Assembly: GCF_000743715.1 (NCBI RefSeq)
Contig: NZ_JQEY01000007.1
Location: forward strand, 1 to 64,000
DNA length: 64,000 bases
Direction of reading: 5' to 3'
Origin: Palleronia rufa
GTDB lineage: Bacteria > Pseudomonadota > Alphaproteobacteria > Rhodobacterales > Rhodobacteraceae
Under the pieces are notes generated by a model. The model ran no database searches. It was not told where the DNA came from and saw only the letters and a program-made list of their open reading frames with translations. A program made the translations under genes and the position numbers. Shown piece after piece: positions 29,635-39,315 of the stretch (positions are counted from its first letter, which is position 1; the number at the start of each line of letters is the position of its first letter).

Positions 29635-31500
29635 ATGCACGCCTATCGCAGCCAGACCTGCGCCGCGCTCCGCAAGGGCGACGTGGGAGAGACCGTGCGC
29701 CTCTCGGGGTGGGTCCACCGGGTGCGCGACCATGGCGGCGTGCTCTTCATCGACCTTCGCGACCACTACGGGATCACCCAGGTGATCTGCGACCCGGATT
29801 CGCCGGCGTTTTCAGAGGCCGAGAAGGTCCGCTCGGAATGGTGCATCCGCGTGGACGGGACCGTGAAGGCGCGGGACGAGAGCCTGGTGAACCCCAGGCT
29901 GCCGACCGGCGAGATCGAGGTCTATTGCCGCGAGATCGAGGTGCTGGGCCGGGCCGCGGAACTGCCCCTGCCGGTCTTCGGTGAGCCCGACTACCCCGAG
30001 GAGACGCGCCTGCGCTACCGCTTCCTGGACCTGCGCCGCGAGAGTCTGCACGCCAACATGGTGCTGCGCTCGGACGTGGTGCGCGACCTGCGCGAACGGA
30101 TGTGGGATCAGGGGTTCAACGAATACCAGACGCCGATCCTGACCGCCTCTTCGCCCGAGGGCGCGCGCGACTTCCTGGTGCCCTCGCGGTTGCATCCGGG
30201 CAAGTTCTACGCGCTGCCCCAGGCGCCGCAGCAGTTCAAGCAGCTGATCATGGTGTCTGGCTTCGACAGGTATTTCCAGATCGCGCCCTGTTTCCGGGAT
30301 GAGGACCCCCGCGCCGACCGCTCGCCCACGGATTTCTACCAGCTCGACCTGGAGATGAGTTTCGTCGAGCAGGAGGACGTGTTCGCCACCATCGAGCCGG
30401 TGATGCGCGGCTGCTTCGAGCGGTTCGGCGGCGGCCGGAAGGTCGACCAGGTCTTTCCCCGGATCAGCTATGCCGAGGCGGCGCTGAAATACGGCACCGA
30501 CAAGCCCGACCTGCGCAACCCGATCGAGATGCAGGTGGTATCGAAGCATTTCGCGGGCAGCGGCTTTGCGATCTTCGCGAGCCTGCTGGAGAAGGACGGC
30601 ACGGAAATCCGGGCGATCCCCGCACCGGGCGGCGGGTCACGCAAGTTCTGCGACCGGATGAACAAGTTCGCCCAGGAGCAGGGGCTGCCGGGGATGGGCT
30701 ATATCTTCTGGCGGGAGGTCGAAGCAAATCAGGAAAATCGAGACAAGATCGTCGATCCGCGCTCGCGAGAAGCCGATAGCCGAGAGATCGACGAAATACT
30801 CGATCCGAGGGATCGGACCTGGATTGTCGGCGCCGGTCCTCTCGCCAAAAACATCGGCCCGAAGCGGACCGAGGAGATCCGCCGGCAGCTTGGCCTCGGG
30901 GTGGGCGACGCCGCGTTCTTCCTGGGCGGCAGGCCGTCCGAATTCGAGGTTGTCGCGGGTCGCGCGCGGACCGTGATCGGGGAGGAGCTGGGGCTGATCG
31001 ACAAGGACCGTTTCGCCTTCGCCTGGATCGTCGATTTCCCCATGTACGAGAAGGACGACGAGGGCCGCATCGACTTCAGCCACAATCCGTTCTCCATGCC
31101 GCAAGGCGGGATGGCGGCGCTGGAGGGCGATCCGCTGGGCGTGCTGGGCTATCAATACGACCTGTCCTGCAACGGGTACGAGCTGGTCTCGGGCGCGATC
31201 CGCAACCACCGGCCGGAGATCATGTTCAAGGCGTTCGAGATCGCCGGCTACCCGGAGGAAGAGGTCCGGTCCCGCTTCGGCGGCATGGTCAACGCGTTCC
31301 AGTACGGCGCCCCGCCGCACGGGGGCTGCGCGGCCGGCATCGACCGGATGGTGATGCTGCTGGCCGATGAGCAGAACATCCGCGAGGTCATCATGTTCCC
31401 GATGAACCAGCAGGCGCAGGATCTGATGATGAACGCGCCGTCGGAGCCGACGTCCGAGCAGCTCCGAGACCTTGGCCTGCGCGTCCTGCCGCGGGACTGA
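29635..31500 (+). CDS. aspS: Aspartyl-tRNA synthetase, with an extra in-frame segment
   Basis: 621 residues, against about 590 for the bacterial enzyme. Domains in order: OB-fold anticodon-binding domain ([21 protein letters not shown]), class II motif 2 ([24 protein letters not shown]), the bacterial insertion (GAD) domain, and motif 3 with [15 protein letters not shown]. The H(A/G)-region [19 protein letters not shown] is normal. Around residues 362-398 there is an extra, Asp/Glu/Arg-rich stretch not expected in the family, described separately. The frame is preserved, so the enzyme is presumably active. ATG 29635 follows AAAAGGGG by 7 bp. Confidence 0.96.
   Translation: MHAYRSQTCAALRKGDVGETVRLSGWVHRVRDHGGVLFIDLRDHYGITQVICDPDSPAFSEAEKVRSEWCIRVDGTVKARDESLVNPRLPTGEIEVYCREIEVLGRAAELPLPVFGEPDYPEETRLRYRFLDLRRESLHANMVLRSDVVRDLRERMWDQGFNEYQTPILTASSPEGARDFLVPSRLHPGKFYALPQAPQQFKQLIMVSGFDRYFQIAPCFRDEDPRADRSPTDFYQLDLEMSFVEQEDVFATIEPVMRGCFERFGGGRKVDQVFPRISYAEAALKYGTDKPDLRNPIEMQVVSKHFAGSGFAIFASLLEKDGTEIRAIPAPGGGSRKFCDRMNKFAQEQGLPGMGYIFWREVEANQENRDKIVDPRSREADSREIDEILDPRDRTWIVGAGPLAKNIGPKRTEEIRRQLGLGVGDAAFFLGGRPSEFEVVAGRARTVIGEELGLIDKDRFAFAWIVDFPMYEKDDEGRIDFSHNPFSMPQGGMAALEGDPLGVLGYQYDLSCNGYELVSGAIRNHRPEIMFKAFEIAGYPEEEVRSRFGGMVNAFQYGAPPHGGCAAGIDRMVMLLADEQNIREVIMFPMNQQAQDLMMNAPSEPTSEQLRDLGLRVLPRD
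30718..30830 (+). repeat. Palindrome-rich in-frame insertion inside aspS
   Basis: About 110 bp that interrupt the usual aspS sequence between FWRE and [11 protein letters not shown]. The segment is 54% GC by hand count over 30721-30828, visibly lower than its surroundings. It has nested palindromes: TCGTCGATC (30749-30757) with GATCGACGA (30786-30794), the self-complementary CTCGCGAG (30762-30769) between them, and CGATCC-GAG-GGATCG (30801-30815). It encodes a highly charged peptide ([12 protein letters not shown] ... [14 protein letters not shown]) in frame with no stop. Resembles in concept the Rickettsia palindromic elements found inside protein genes. Boundaries are approximate. Confidence 0.6.
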
Positions 31501-31983
31501 CCTGCTGGGGAAGGGCGCCGGCCTGCTGGGGATCGCCCGCGTGTCCGCGCAGCGCGCGCTCGACCGGGTGCCGCATCTGTCCGGCTTCGCGGCCGGGCTG
31601 GGCGATACCCGGCTGGCCCACGACATGATCGGACTCGACCAGCAACTGAGGTTCGCGATCACATTCGCCCGCCGTCCCGTCCCGGGTCCGGTCGGTCGGA
31701 CCGGGGGCGACCTGCCCCGGTCGCCGGTCGCGGAACTTGACGTCAGCGCGCGCTCGGAGATCGGGGCCATCGGCGGCCCCATGGTCACCCGGATCCGGCA
31801 CCGTGCGGGAGCGGCGGATCTGCACCAGTCGCCCCGCGATCATCCGTTGACCGTCGCACTGCCGCGCCTGTGGTTCCGCCTGTCCAGGGCCTGGGTGATC
31901 CTGCGTGTCGCGGGTGTTGCGATCGGCAAGGCCGATTGCGACGGCCTGCACATCTGCGCCCCGCCCGATGGCCTGACCTCCGT
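31501..31983. other. 483-bp gene-free stretch
   Basis: Lies between the convergent aspS and response-regulator genes. The open frames across it (+ 31472-32158, - 31391-31951) have no recognisable domain and show shadow-type composition. I see no terminator with a T-run and no structured RNA I can name. Confidence 0.45.
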
Positions 31984-32706
31984 TCAGACGGCAAGCCGCT
32001 CCGTGCCCAACCGGGCCTGCAGGATCGCGGCCAGCTTGGACATCTGTCCCATCACCGGCGCCCCGCGGTCCAGCGCTGCGTCCACGTCCTCGACCGACGC
32101 CAGAAGCTCTGCATCGCCGACCGACCGGCAGAGGCCGCGCGCGAAGTTCAGTGCATAGGCGATGGTGCTCCGGTCGCTCGACGGATCCAGCAGGTCCGCG
32201 ATCAGCGCCAGATCGTCCAGAAGCGCGTTGCGGTCCGGCTCTACCGTTTCGTCGGTCAAAAGCCGCGGGCCGAGCGGGCGCGCGGACTTCGGCAGCCGGG
32301 CCAGAAGCGCGCTGTGGAACGACGACACGGATCCGAATGGTTTATCCAGGAAATCGTCGGCGCCGGCGTCGATGGCGTTGTCGCGCAGGTCGGGATCGCC
32401 AGAGGCCGCCAGCAGCGCCGGCACCCGCGGCACGGCCTTGGACAGTTGCGAGATGAGCGACAGCCCGGACCCGTCCGGCAGGCCGAGATCCACGATCACG
32501 ATGGACGGGCGGTAGGAGGTCAGGTGCCGGGCCGCGGCGCGCAGGCTGTCGGCCCGCCGGATCCGGGCGCCGCCGCGCAGACACATCAGGCGCATCGTCT
32601 CTCCCGCGTGACGACTGTCCTCGACGACAAGGACGGTCTGGCCCAGAAGCGGCCGGTCGGCCGTCGGGCGATGGGCGAAGACGAAGTCGTCGGACAGATC
32701 GGTCAT
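31984..32706 (-). CDS. Response regulator with receiver domain and helical C-terminus
   Basis: 240 residues. CheY-like receiver at residues 22-135: acidic pocket D30 (VLVVEDS), phosphoacceptor D73 (VIVDLGLPDGSG), a conserved Ser/Thr region (LLAASGD) and K122 (FLDKPFG). The final 90 residues are helical, with no helix-turn-helix or enzyme motif I know (YALNFARGLCRSVGDAELLASVEDVDAAL), so it may signal by protein contact. No histidine kinase lies next to it. ATG 32706. Confidence 0.85.
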   Translation of the reverse strand: MTDLSDDFVFAHRPTADRPLLGQTVLVVEDSRHAGETMRLMCLRGGARIRRADSLRAAARHLTSYRPSIVIVDLGLPDGSGLSLISQLSKAVPRVPALLAASGDPDLRDNAIDAGADDFLDKPFGSVSSFHSALLARLPKSARPLGPRLLTDETVEPDRNALLDDLALIADLLDPSSDRSTIAYALNFARGLCRSVGDAELLASVEDVDAALDRGAPVMGQMSKLAAILQARLGTERLAV

Positions 32707-32835
32707 GGCGGTCCTCCAATTTGCGACTCACTAGGCACGAACGAGGCTAATATCGGGTTAACCGCGGCGACCGGCGGCCTTGCGGGCGGGGCGGCGCCGC
32801 GATACTCCGGCGCGCGCCGCATGAGGGAGAGGCAG

Positions 32836-33240
32836 ATGATCGGACGACTGAACCATGTGGCCATCGCGGTTCCGGACCTTGCCGCCGCCGCCGCGCAGTA
32901 TCGCGACACCCTGGGCGCGAAGGTCGGCGCCCCCCAGGACGAGCCCGATCACGGTGTCACGGTGGTCTTCGTCGATCTGCCGAACACCAAGATCGAGCTG
33001 CTGCATCCGCTGGGCGAGGACAGCCCGATCGCCGGGTTCCTGGCGAAGAACCCTTCGGGTGGAATCCACCACATCTGCTATGAGGTCGAGGACATCGAGT
33101 CCGCTCGCGACCGGCTGGTGGCGTCGGGCGCGCGGGTGCTGGGGGACGGCGCGGCGAAGACCGGCGCCCATGGCAAGCCGGTGGTGTTCCTCCACCCCAA
33201 GGATTTCAACGGCTGCCTGATCGAACTGGAGCAGGTCTGA
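32836..33240 (+). CDS. mce: Methylmalonyl-CoA epimerase
   Basis: 134 residues, glyoxalase/VOC fold. Interconverts (2R)- and (2S)-methylmalonyl-CoA in propionyl-CoA assimilation. The metal ligands lie in GRLNHVAIAVPDL (H7), KIELLHPLGEDSPI, SGGIHHICYEVEDIE and GCLIELEQ, in the family order. ATG 32836 behind GGGAGAGG. Its stop overlaps the start of the DUF1467 gene by one base (TGATG), so they form a coupled pair. I recall this same pairing in other Rhodobacterales. Confidence 0.95.
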   Translation: MIGRLNHVAIAVPDLAAAAAQYRDTLGAKVGAPQDEPDHGVTVVFVDLPNTKIELLHPLGEDSPIAGFLAKNPSGGIHHICYEVEDIESARDRLVASGARVLGDGAAKTGAHGKPVVFLHPKDFNGCLIELEQV

Positions 33241-33536
33241 TGGGTCCGACGTCGGCACTGGTCCTCTATTCGGTCACCTGGTTCATGGTATTTTTCGTGA
33301 TCCTGCCCATCGGACTTTCGACCCAGGGGGACGAGGGGCGGGTCCTCCGCGGCACCCACGCCGGCAGTCCGGCGCGTTTTCCGCTGAAGCGCAAGGTGAT
33401 CCAGACGACGATCTGGGGCACGCTGATCTGGGCGATCCTGTCGGCGGTGATCCTGTCGGGCAAGATCTCTGTCCGGGATATGGATGTCTTCAACCGGATG
33501 ACGCCGATCCCGGAAGCCGGTGATACAGGTGGGTAA
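33240..33536 (+). CDS. DUF1467-family membrane protein
   Basis: 98 residues with two hydrophobic helices (LVLYSVTWFMVFFVILPIGL and TIWGTLIWAILSAVILSG), separated by a short loop containing STQGDEG, the DUF1467 signature. Function unknown. Coupled to mce by a TGATG overlap. The final 47 bp overlap the 3' end of the opposite-strand EI24 gene. Confidence 0.9.
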   Translation: MGPTSALVLYSVTWFMVFFVILPIGLSTQGDEGRVLRGTHAGSPARFPLKRKVIQTTIWGTLIWAILSAVILSGKISVRDMDVFNRMTPIPEAGDTGG

Positions 33537-34191
33537 AGGTCGCCGCCCCGAGTAGCGGCACCAGCAGGTTCACGATCGGGATGGTCAGCGGCACCGCCAT
33601 CAGACAGCCCGCCAGCCAGATCCGCGCCGCGTGACGCTTTCGCAGCGCGGCCGCCCCCTCTCGCCCCAGCCGCCGCGCGGCGATCAGTTGGAAATACTCC
33701 CGCCCCAGCAGGAAACCGTTCAACGCGTAGAAAATCAGCGGCGCGAAGGGTGGCAGCAGCAGATAGGCCGCGAAGGCGGCGAGGTTGGCCAGGACCAGCA
33801 CACCCAGAAAGCCAAGGCCATCGCGCAGCGCGTCGGGGATCGACAGGCGCGGGGCGGGCGGCAGATGCGGATAGTGCCGGTCCTCTACCGCATCGGTCAC
33901 ATCGTCGAGAAAGAGCGACGTGAAGGCCGAGGCGACGGGCACCATCATCAGACCCGACAGGAACACAAGGCCCAGCAGGGACGCGCCAGAGGCGATATCG
34001 TCCAGCCATGTCACCGGACCGATCCAGGGCAGGCGCACGCTGTCGGGCAGAAGCCAGTTCAGCCCCCAGAGAAACGCCGCCGAAAATGCCGCCAGCAGCG
34101 CCAGGGTCAGACCCAGCCCGGTCCAGAGGACCCGCTGGAAGCGCGGATCGGACAGTTGTCGAACGGCCTTCAGCGTGTCGGTCAGGATCAT
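33490..34191 (-). CDS. EI24-domain (CysZ-like) membrane protein
   Basis: 233 residues with four or five hydrophobic helices. Layout of the EI24/CysZ family: an N-terminal amphipathic segment (LKAVRQLSDPRFQRVLWTGL), helix 1, a SGLMMVPVASAFTSLFLDDVTDAVE motif, PPFAPLIFYALNGFLLGREYFQLIAARRLG, and a last helix. CysZ imports sulfate in enterobacteria, but here there are no sulfur-assimilation neighbours, so the role is open. ATG 34191 overlaps the nitroreductase stop (ATGA), so they are one operon. Confidence 0.85.
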   Translation of the reverse strand: MILTDTLKAVRQLSDPRFQRVLWTGLGLTLALLAAFSAAFLWGLNWLLPDSVRLPWIGPVTWLDDIASGASLLGLVFLSGLMMVPVASAFTSLFLDDVTDAVEDRHYPHLPPAPRLSIPDALRDGLGFLGVLVLANLAAFAAYLLLPPFAPLIFYALNGFLLGREYFQLIAARRLGREGAAALRKRHAARIWLAGCLMAVPLTIPIVNLLVPLLGAATFTHLYHRLPGSASSG

Positions 34192-34766
34192 TCGCGGATC
34201 CAGGCGATCTTGGTCGCGGGGTCGGGACGGGGACGGTCGGGCGGGGCGGCGGTCTCTGTCCCGATGTGGATCACCCCGGCGACGAATTCGCGCGGCGCCA
34301 GGCCCAGCCCGTCCTGCTGGAACACGCGGTCGTGGCAGGCCCAGCCGGTCAGCCACTGCGCCCCCCAGCCCGCCGCCAGCGCCGCGTTCAGAAGGGCGGT
34401 GCACACGGCGCCCGCCGACAGGATCTGCTCGACCTCCGGGACGGCGGGATTGTCCACCGGCGCGCAGATCACCGCCACGGCCAGACCGCCGGTCGCATAG
34501 GCGGCACGCTGTTTTTCGATCTCCTCGGGCGTCCGGCCCAGGGCGGTGCCGCGCTCTGTCGCCAGTTCCGCAAGACGGCGCAGGGCGGGACGCTCAAGCA
34601 CGATCAATCGCCAGGGTTCGAGCTTCTTGTGATCCGGAGAGCGCAGGGCCGCGGTGAGGATCGGCCCGAGCTGTTCGCGGTCCGGCACCGGCGCGGCCAG
34701 CGTCTTGGACGGGCGCGACCGGCGGTTCAGAAGGAAATCGAGGGCAGCTTCGTCGGGCGCGGGCAT
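34188..34766 (-). CDS. Nitroreductase-family protein
   Basis: 192 residues, FMN-dependent nitroreductase fold. It opens with LDFLLNRRSRPSKTLAAPVPD (flavin phosphate site). Then RSPDHKKLEPWRLIVLERPA corresponds to the NxQPW region of the family, with GLAVAVICAP and AALAAGWGAQWLTGWA. The short form is typical of YdjA-like members, which reduce unknown substrates. First gene of a two-gene operon with the EI24 protein. Confidence 0.88.
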   Translation of the reverse strand: MPAPDEAALDFLLNRRSRPSKTLAAPVPDREQLGPILTAALRSPDHKKLEPWRLIVLERPALRRLAELATERGTALGRTPEEIEKQRAAYATGGLAVAVICAPVDNPAVPEVEQILSAGAVCTALLNAALAAGWGAQWLTGWACHDRVFQQDGLGLAPREFVAGVIHIGTETAAPPDRPRPDPATKIAWIRE

Positions 34767-35003
34767 CGGCGGTCTCCTCTATCGCTGCCCTGATGTCGGG
34801 TGGCCCGGCGGGCGCGTCAAGGCGCTGCGCGCGCGCCACGGCAACGGTCGCGCGGGGGGGGAATGGAGGTCCCGCCCATCTGCCGGCGTCCGGCGCCGTC
34901 CTCGCGTGGGCCGGCGTGCCTGCCCACGGGATGGGGCTCGCCGGTCGCGGACCACTGGCGCGCGGGGCCGGGATCGGGAACAATGCGGGCGGGAGGTTGC
35001 CCC

Positions 35004-36428
35004 ATGACCCTGCTCGACACTCTTGCCGGCATCGTCGGCCCCGCGCATGTCCTGACCGGAGACGATGCCGCCCCGTTCCGCCGCGACTGGACCGGAAAAT
35101 ATTGCGGTGAGCCGCTTTGCGCCGTGCGGCCCGGCTCCACCGCCGAAGTGTCCGCCGTGGTCCGCGCCGCCGTCGATGCCGGGGTGCCGCTGGTCCCGGT
35201 CGCCGGCAACACCGGGCTGATGGGCGGCACCCATGCGCCCGGCGCCGTCGCCCTGTCGGTCGAGCGCCTGACCGCCATCCGCGACATTCGGCCCGCCGCG
35301 CGCATCGCGGTCGTCGAGGCCGGCGTGGTGCTGGCACAGCTTCATGCGGCGGCGGAGGCGCGGGATCTGGTTTTTCCGCTGACCTTCGGGGCGAAGGGAT
35401 CGGCGCGGGTGGGCGGCGTACTGGGCACCAATGCGGGCGGATCGAACGTCCTGCGCTACGGCAGTACGCGGGGCCTCTGCCTGGGGCTGGAGGTCGTCCT
35501 GCCGGACGGGCGGGTGCTCGACACCATGGCGGAACTGGCCAAGGACAACTCCGGCTACGATCTGCGCGACCTGTTCATCGGAGCGGAGGGCACGCTGGGG
35601 ATCATCACGGCCGCGGTCCTGAAGCTGTTTCCCAAGCCGCTTGCCTACGCGACGGCCATGGTCGCCGTGCCTTCGGTCGGTGAGGCGCTGGTGCTGCTGA
35701 ACCGCCTGCAGGAGGCGACGGGCGGCGCGGTGGAGGCGTTCGAATACATGCCCGGCAGCTATTTCGGGGCGCTCGCGGCCCACATGCCGCAGATGCGCCA
35801 GCCGTTCAAACGCCTCCATGACCATGCGGTGATGGTCGAGGTCGGCGCCACCGCGCCGCGCGACGCGACACCCGGACCGGACGGTGCGGTGCCCGTGCAG
35901 GCCTATCTGGAGGAGGTGCTGGGCCAGATGATCGAGGCCGGCGCCGCGCTCGACGCGACCGTGGCGCGGTCAGAGGCGCAGCGGCGCGCGATCTGGGCCC
36001 TGCGCGAGATCGCCGGTGAGCTGACCGTCGCCGGCGGCCCGTCCATGTTGACCGACATCTCCGTTCCGCTGGACCGGGTCGAGACGTTCCTGGACCGCGC
36101 CTATGCCGCGCTGGAGGCGGACGATCCCGACGTGCGCCACCTCGTCGTCAGTCACCTGGGCGACGGCAATGTGCATCTGGCGATCTGGCCCTCCGAAGGG
36201 GTCGCGGGGCACGAGCGGGTTCTGGAGATCGTCGAGGACATCACCGCCGACCTGGGCGGGTCGTTTTCGGCCGAGCACGGGATCGGGCTGGGCAAGCGCG
36301 GCGCCATGGCCCGGCGCAAGGATCCGGTGGCGCTGGACGTGATGGGCCGGATCAAGGCGGCGCTCGATCCCGGGGGACTGATGAACCCGGGCAAGGTCCT
36401 GCCCGGGCGCGGGGGGATGTCAGGCTGA
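35004..36428 (+). CDS. FAD-binding oxidase (GlcD/D-2-hydroxyacid dehydrogenase family)
   Basis: 474 residues. PCMH-type FAD domain at about residues 35-215: VPLVPVAGNTGLMGGT, GVLGTNAGGSNVLRYGSTR, LAKDNSGYDLRDLFIGAEGTLGIIT. The C-terminal substrate domain has LREIAGELT, the conserved VSHLGDGNVHLAIWP and the ending SAEHGIGLGKRGAM ... DPGGLMNPGKVLP. Such enzymes oxidise D-lactate, D-2-hydroxyglutarate or glycolate; the single-gene context without glcE/glcF favours a D-2-hydroxyglutarate or D-lactate type dehydrogenase. ATG 35004 behind GGGAGG. Confidence 0.92.
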   Translation: MTLLDTLAGIVGPAHVLTGDDAAPFRRDWTGKYCGEPLCAVRPGSTAEVSAVVRAAVDAGVPLVPVAGNTGLMGGTHAPGAVALSVERLTAIRDIRPAARIAVVEAGVVLAQLHAAAEARDLVFPLTFGAKGSARVGGVLGTNAGGSNVLRYGSTRGLCLGLEVVLPDGRVLDTMAELAKDNSGYDLRDLFIGAEGTLGIITAAVLKLFPKPLAYATAMVAVPSVGEALVLLNRLQEATGGAVEAFEYMPGSYFGALAAHMPQMRQPFKRLHDHAVMVEVGATAPRDATPGPDGAVPVQAYLEEVLGQMIEAGAALDATVARSEAQRRAIWALREIAGELTVAGGPSMLTDISVPLDRVETFLDRAYAALEADDPDVRHLVVSHLGDGNVHLAIWPSEGVAGHERVLEIVEDITADLGGSFSAEHGIGLGKRGAMARRKDPVALDVMGRIKAALDPGGLMNPGKVLPGRGGMSG

Positions 36429-37205
36429 CTGGATTGCACGATGCACGCCATCCGGTGGGCAAGTCCGTCGACCGGGTTTTCCGCCCCCTGATGGACAGAT
36501 TCCGGTCCCGACCCGGACCTTGAAAGGCGTGGTCTTGCTGGACCGCTCCGGCGGTCCCGACCGACCAGGCAAGGCTGTCCGCGCCGTGATCCGCTGGGTA
36601 CGCGCGCATCTGCGCCTGCCGCCGCGCCGCCGCCGACCGTGGAACACGGTCGACGGAGTTCGCCAATTTCAGGGGGGTGCCGGAGGAACCGCCGACCGCG
36701 GGCGGGCGGCGGCCTGGCGTCGGATCGACACACTGCACGGCGGCGCAACTCGACAGGATGGCGCGGTCATGCGGGATGCGCGCCGGACCGGCCTTGTCGG
36801 TCCTGCGCGTCTGCGCGGCGCAGGAGGCGACGGCCTCGCGCACCGGGCGGCGATCACGCTTAACCGCGTACGGCAGGCCTGTTTCCGCGTCGGTCCCTTG
36901 CAGTATCGTCCGCCCCGCGATGGCGGATGCGGGATCGGATGCGGCGCCCGCGCGAGGCGGTGCCCGATGTCCCGTTCCCCGCGCGCAGCTGCTGCGGCAG
37001 CTCGACCCGTCCGGCGATGCTGTCCTACGCCACATCGCCCTTCGGGGAGGGGTAATGGGCCCTTGCCGACGGTCCGCCGATGATGTCGCCAGCGCACCGG
37101 CCGCATGGTGGCTTTGCCAACGATCCGACCGCAAGCGGGCCCGCGCGGGGATCTGTTGCGCGCGGCACGTGCCGATGCGACATGGCGCTCCGAAAGGAGC
37201 CGGCC
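36429..37205. other. 777-bp gene-free stretch
   Basis: Between the flavoprotein and MFS genes, both on the plus strand. On the minus strand 36352-37134 stays open and contains less biased segments (for example TDAETGLPYAVKRDRR), but I match them to no family. The plus strand has only shadow frames. Possibly decayed coding DNA. The last 50 bp contain GAAAGGAG, the ribosome-binding site of the MFS gene. Confidence 0.4.
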
Positions 37206-38405
37206 ATGCGTGCGCTCGCCCTCATCCTGCGCGATCCGGCGCTGGCGCTGATCGCCGTGGCGATATTGGCGTTCGGCTCCTTCGCGGCCTCCATCGCGCC
37301 CTACCAGTCGCTGATGGCGGTGACGTGGTTCGGCCTGCCGGACGCGGCGTTCTCGGCGATCTATGCCGCCGGCTCGGCGTTGAGCCTGCTCTGCGCGATC
37401 GGCGTGGGCGTGCTGACCGACCGCACCGGGCGGCGGCGGAACGCGGCACGGCTGGCGGCGCTGGCCGGGATCGTGGGACCGCTGCTGGTATGGACCACCG
37501 GAGCCACATGGGCCTATGTCCTTGCCCACACCCTGATCTTTCCCGTCAGCGCGACGCTCTTCGCGCAGCTCTTCACCCTGGCGCGGCTCGCCGCCTCGAC
37601 CCAGCCGGAGGAGGACCGCGCCGCGATCCTTGTGACCATCCGCGCGCTCTTCGCGGTGCCCTGGGTGACGGTGCTGCCGCTCTGGTCCTGGGCCTTCGGA
37701 CAGGGGCTGCCGTTGATCTCGGTCTATCTGGCCTGCGCCGCCGCCTCGGCGCTGACCTTCACGGTTTTCGTGGCGTTCTGGCCGCAGGACGGCCGGACGC
37801 GGTGGTCGGACGCCGCGTCTGGCCTGTCGGTCGGCGCCGCCCTGTCGGAACTCGCGGCAGGCGCGATCCTGGTCAGGACGGCGCTTCTGGGTGCGACACT
37901 CTCCGGCATCCAGCTCTACCTGATCCTTACCGGGCTGGTCCTGACGTCCATTCCGGGTCGCGACACCGGCGATGTCGCGCTTTTCGCCGGTGCGGTCGCG
38001 GGGCTGGAAATTCCGTTCATGCTGGCGCTCGCCGCCCCCCTGCGCCGTTTCGGCAAGGTGCGGATCATCGCGGCCGGCGCGCTGATCCATGCCGTCTTCC
38101 TGGCCGTCTTTCCGGTGCTGGGCGCCACGCCGGCGGTCTGGGCGCTGCCTCTGGTCGCGGCCATGGGTGCGTCGGCGATCCTGACCGTGCCGCTCCAGTA
38201 TCTCCAGGATCTGCTGGACGCGCGGCCAGGCGCGGGCGGATCGCTCATCGCGCTCTGCACGCTCAGCGCGCAGATGCTCAGTGCGGCCGTATTCGCGCTG
38301 GGCACCGCGCTGGGAGGCTACGCGGCGGTCTCCTGGATGGGGGCCGCGATGGTGGCGTCGGGCGGGCTGGGGCTGCTCTGGGTGGACCGGGACCGGCGGG
38401 CATAG
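37206..38405 (+). CDS. MFS transporter (sugar-efflux SetA-like)
   Basis: 399 residues with about twelve hydrophobic helices. The motif-A equivalent between helices 2 and 3 is GVGVLTDRTGRRRNAARLAAL. The first half contains PYQSLMAVTWFGLPDAAFSAIYA and IRALFAVPWVTVLPLWSWAFG, which resemble the Set sugar-efflux group. Substrate not deducible. ATG 37206, preceded by GAAAGGAG. The tyrA-like gene follows 58 bp downstream on the same strand. Confidence 0.85.
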   Translation: MRALALILRDPALALIAVAILAFGSFAASIAPYQSLMAVTWFGLPDAAFSAIYAAGSALSLLCAIGVGVLTDRTGRRRNAARLAALAGIVGPLLVWTTGATWAYVLAHTLIFPVSATLFAQLFTLARLAASTQPEEDRAAILVTIRALFAVPWVTVLPLWSWAFGQGLPLISVYLACAAASALTFTVFVAFWPQDGRTRWSDAASGLSVGAALSELAAGAILVRTALLGATLSGIQLYLILTGLVLTSIPGRDTGDVALFAGAVAGLEIPFMLALAAPLRRFGKVRIIAAGALIHAVFLAVFPVLGATPAVWALPLVAAMGASAILTVPLQYLQDLLDARPGAGGSLIALCTLSAQMLSAAVFALGTALGGYAAVSWMGAAMVASGGLGLLWVDRDRRA

Positions 38406-38463
38406 GGCCATTGTGTTCGCGCCCCACCCCTGTAAGACGGAGACCGGATTTCGAGGGGACCCC

Positions 38464-39315
38464 ATGGACGCGCCCAAGCGCATCGGCATCGTCGGCACTG
38501 GCCTGATCGGCGCGGCTTTCGCGGCACTCGTCGCCCGGCGCGCGCCCGGCGTCACGATCGAGGCGGTCGAGCCCAAGGGTTCCTACCGCGAGGCCGTGGG
38601 CGCACGGCTTCCCAATCTCAGATGGCAGCATTGCGCGTCCGAACTCGACCGCTGCGACATGGTGTTCCTGGCCTGTCCGCCCGATACGGTCGTGCCCGTG
38701 GCGCGACAGGTGCTGGAGGCGGGCAAGGGGCTGGTCGTCGATTTCGCCTCGACCAAGGGGCGCATCGTCGCCGACCTGTCCGACGCGCCCCGTTTCATCG
38801 GCGCGCACCCATTGGCGGGCGGCAACCGGCCCGGTCCGTTCCGTGCCGAACCGGACGCGCTGACCGCCGCCAAGGTCGTGCTGACCCCCCATGACGGCAA
38901 CGACGAAGCCGACGTCGAACGGGTGGAGCGGTTCCTTGCCAGCCTCGGCTGCACGGTCGTGCGGATCGATGCGACGGCGCATGACACGCTGCTGGCGCGG
39001 ACCTCCCATCTGCCGCACCTTCTGGCCTATGGCTATGCCGGTCTGTTGGCGCGCATGGATGAGGGCGAGCTTGGCGCCTTCGCCTCCCGCTCGACCCGTG
39101 AGATCAGCCGCTTCGCCAGCCTCAACACGCGCATGTGGGCGCAGATCTTCGACCAGAACGCCGAGGCCGTGTCCTCGGCGCTCGACGAGCTGATCGTCGA
39201 ACTGATGGACCTCAGAAACGCCTTTGCCGGGGCGCGGGCCGGGCGGGTCGAGCCATCGCTCGCCGACGCCGCGCGCATCTCGGAGATACTCAACGGGAGC
39301 AACGACGATGACTAG
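38464..39315 (+). CDS. Prephenate/arogenate dehydrogenase family protein
   Basis: 283 residues. NAD(P)-binding motif GIVGTGLIGAAFAAL, then MVFLACPPDTVVPV, VVDFASTKGRIV and the substrate-region FIGAHPLAGGNRPGP, equivalent to the conserved GxHPMAG of TyrA. Later SHLPHLLAYGYAGLL and RSTREISRFA follow the TyrA helical domain. Converts prephenate (or arogenate) toward tyrosine. The stop overlaps the pheA start by 8 bp, so the two branch-point enzymes for tyrosine and phenylalanine are made from one operon. Confidence 0.9.
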   Translation: MDAPKRIGIVGTGLIGAAFAALVARRAPGVTIEAVEPKGSYREAVGARLPNLRWQHCASELDRCDMVFLACPPDTVVPVARQVLEAGKGLVVDFASTKGRIVADLSDAPRFIGAHPLAGGNRPGPFRAEPDALTAAKVVLTPHDGNDEADVERVERFLASLGCTVVRIDATAHDTLLARTSHLPHLLAYGYAGLLARMDEGELGAFASRSTREISRFASLNTRMWAQIFDQNAEAVSSALDELIVELMDLRNAFAGARAGRVEPSLADAARISEILNGSNDDD

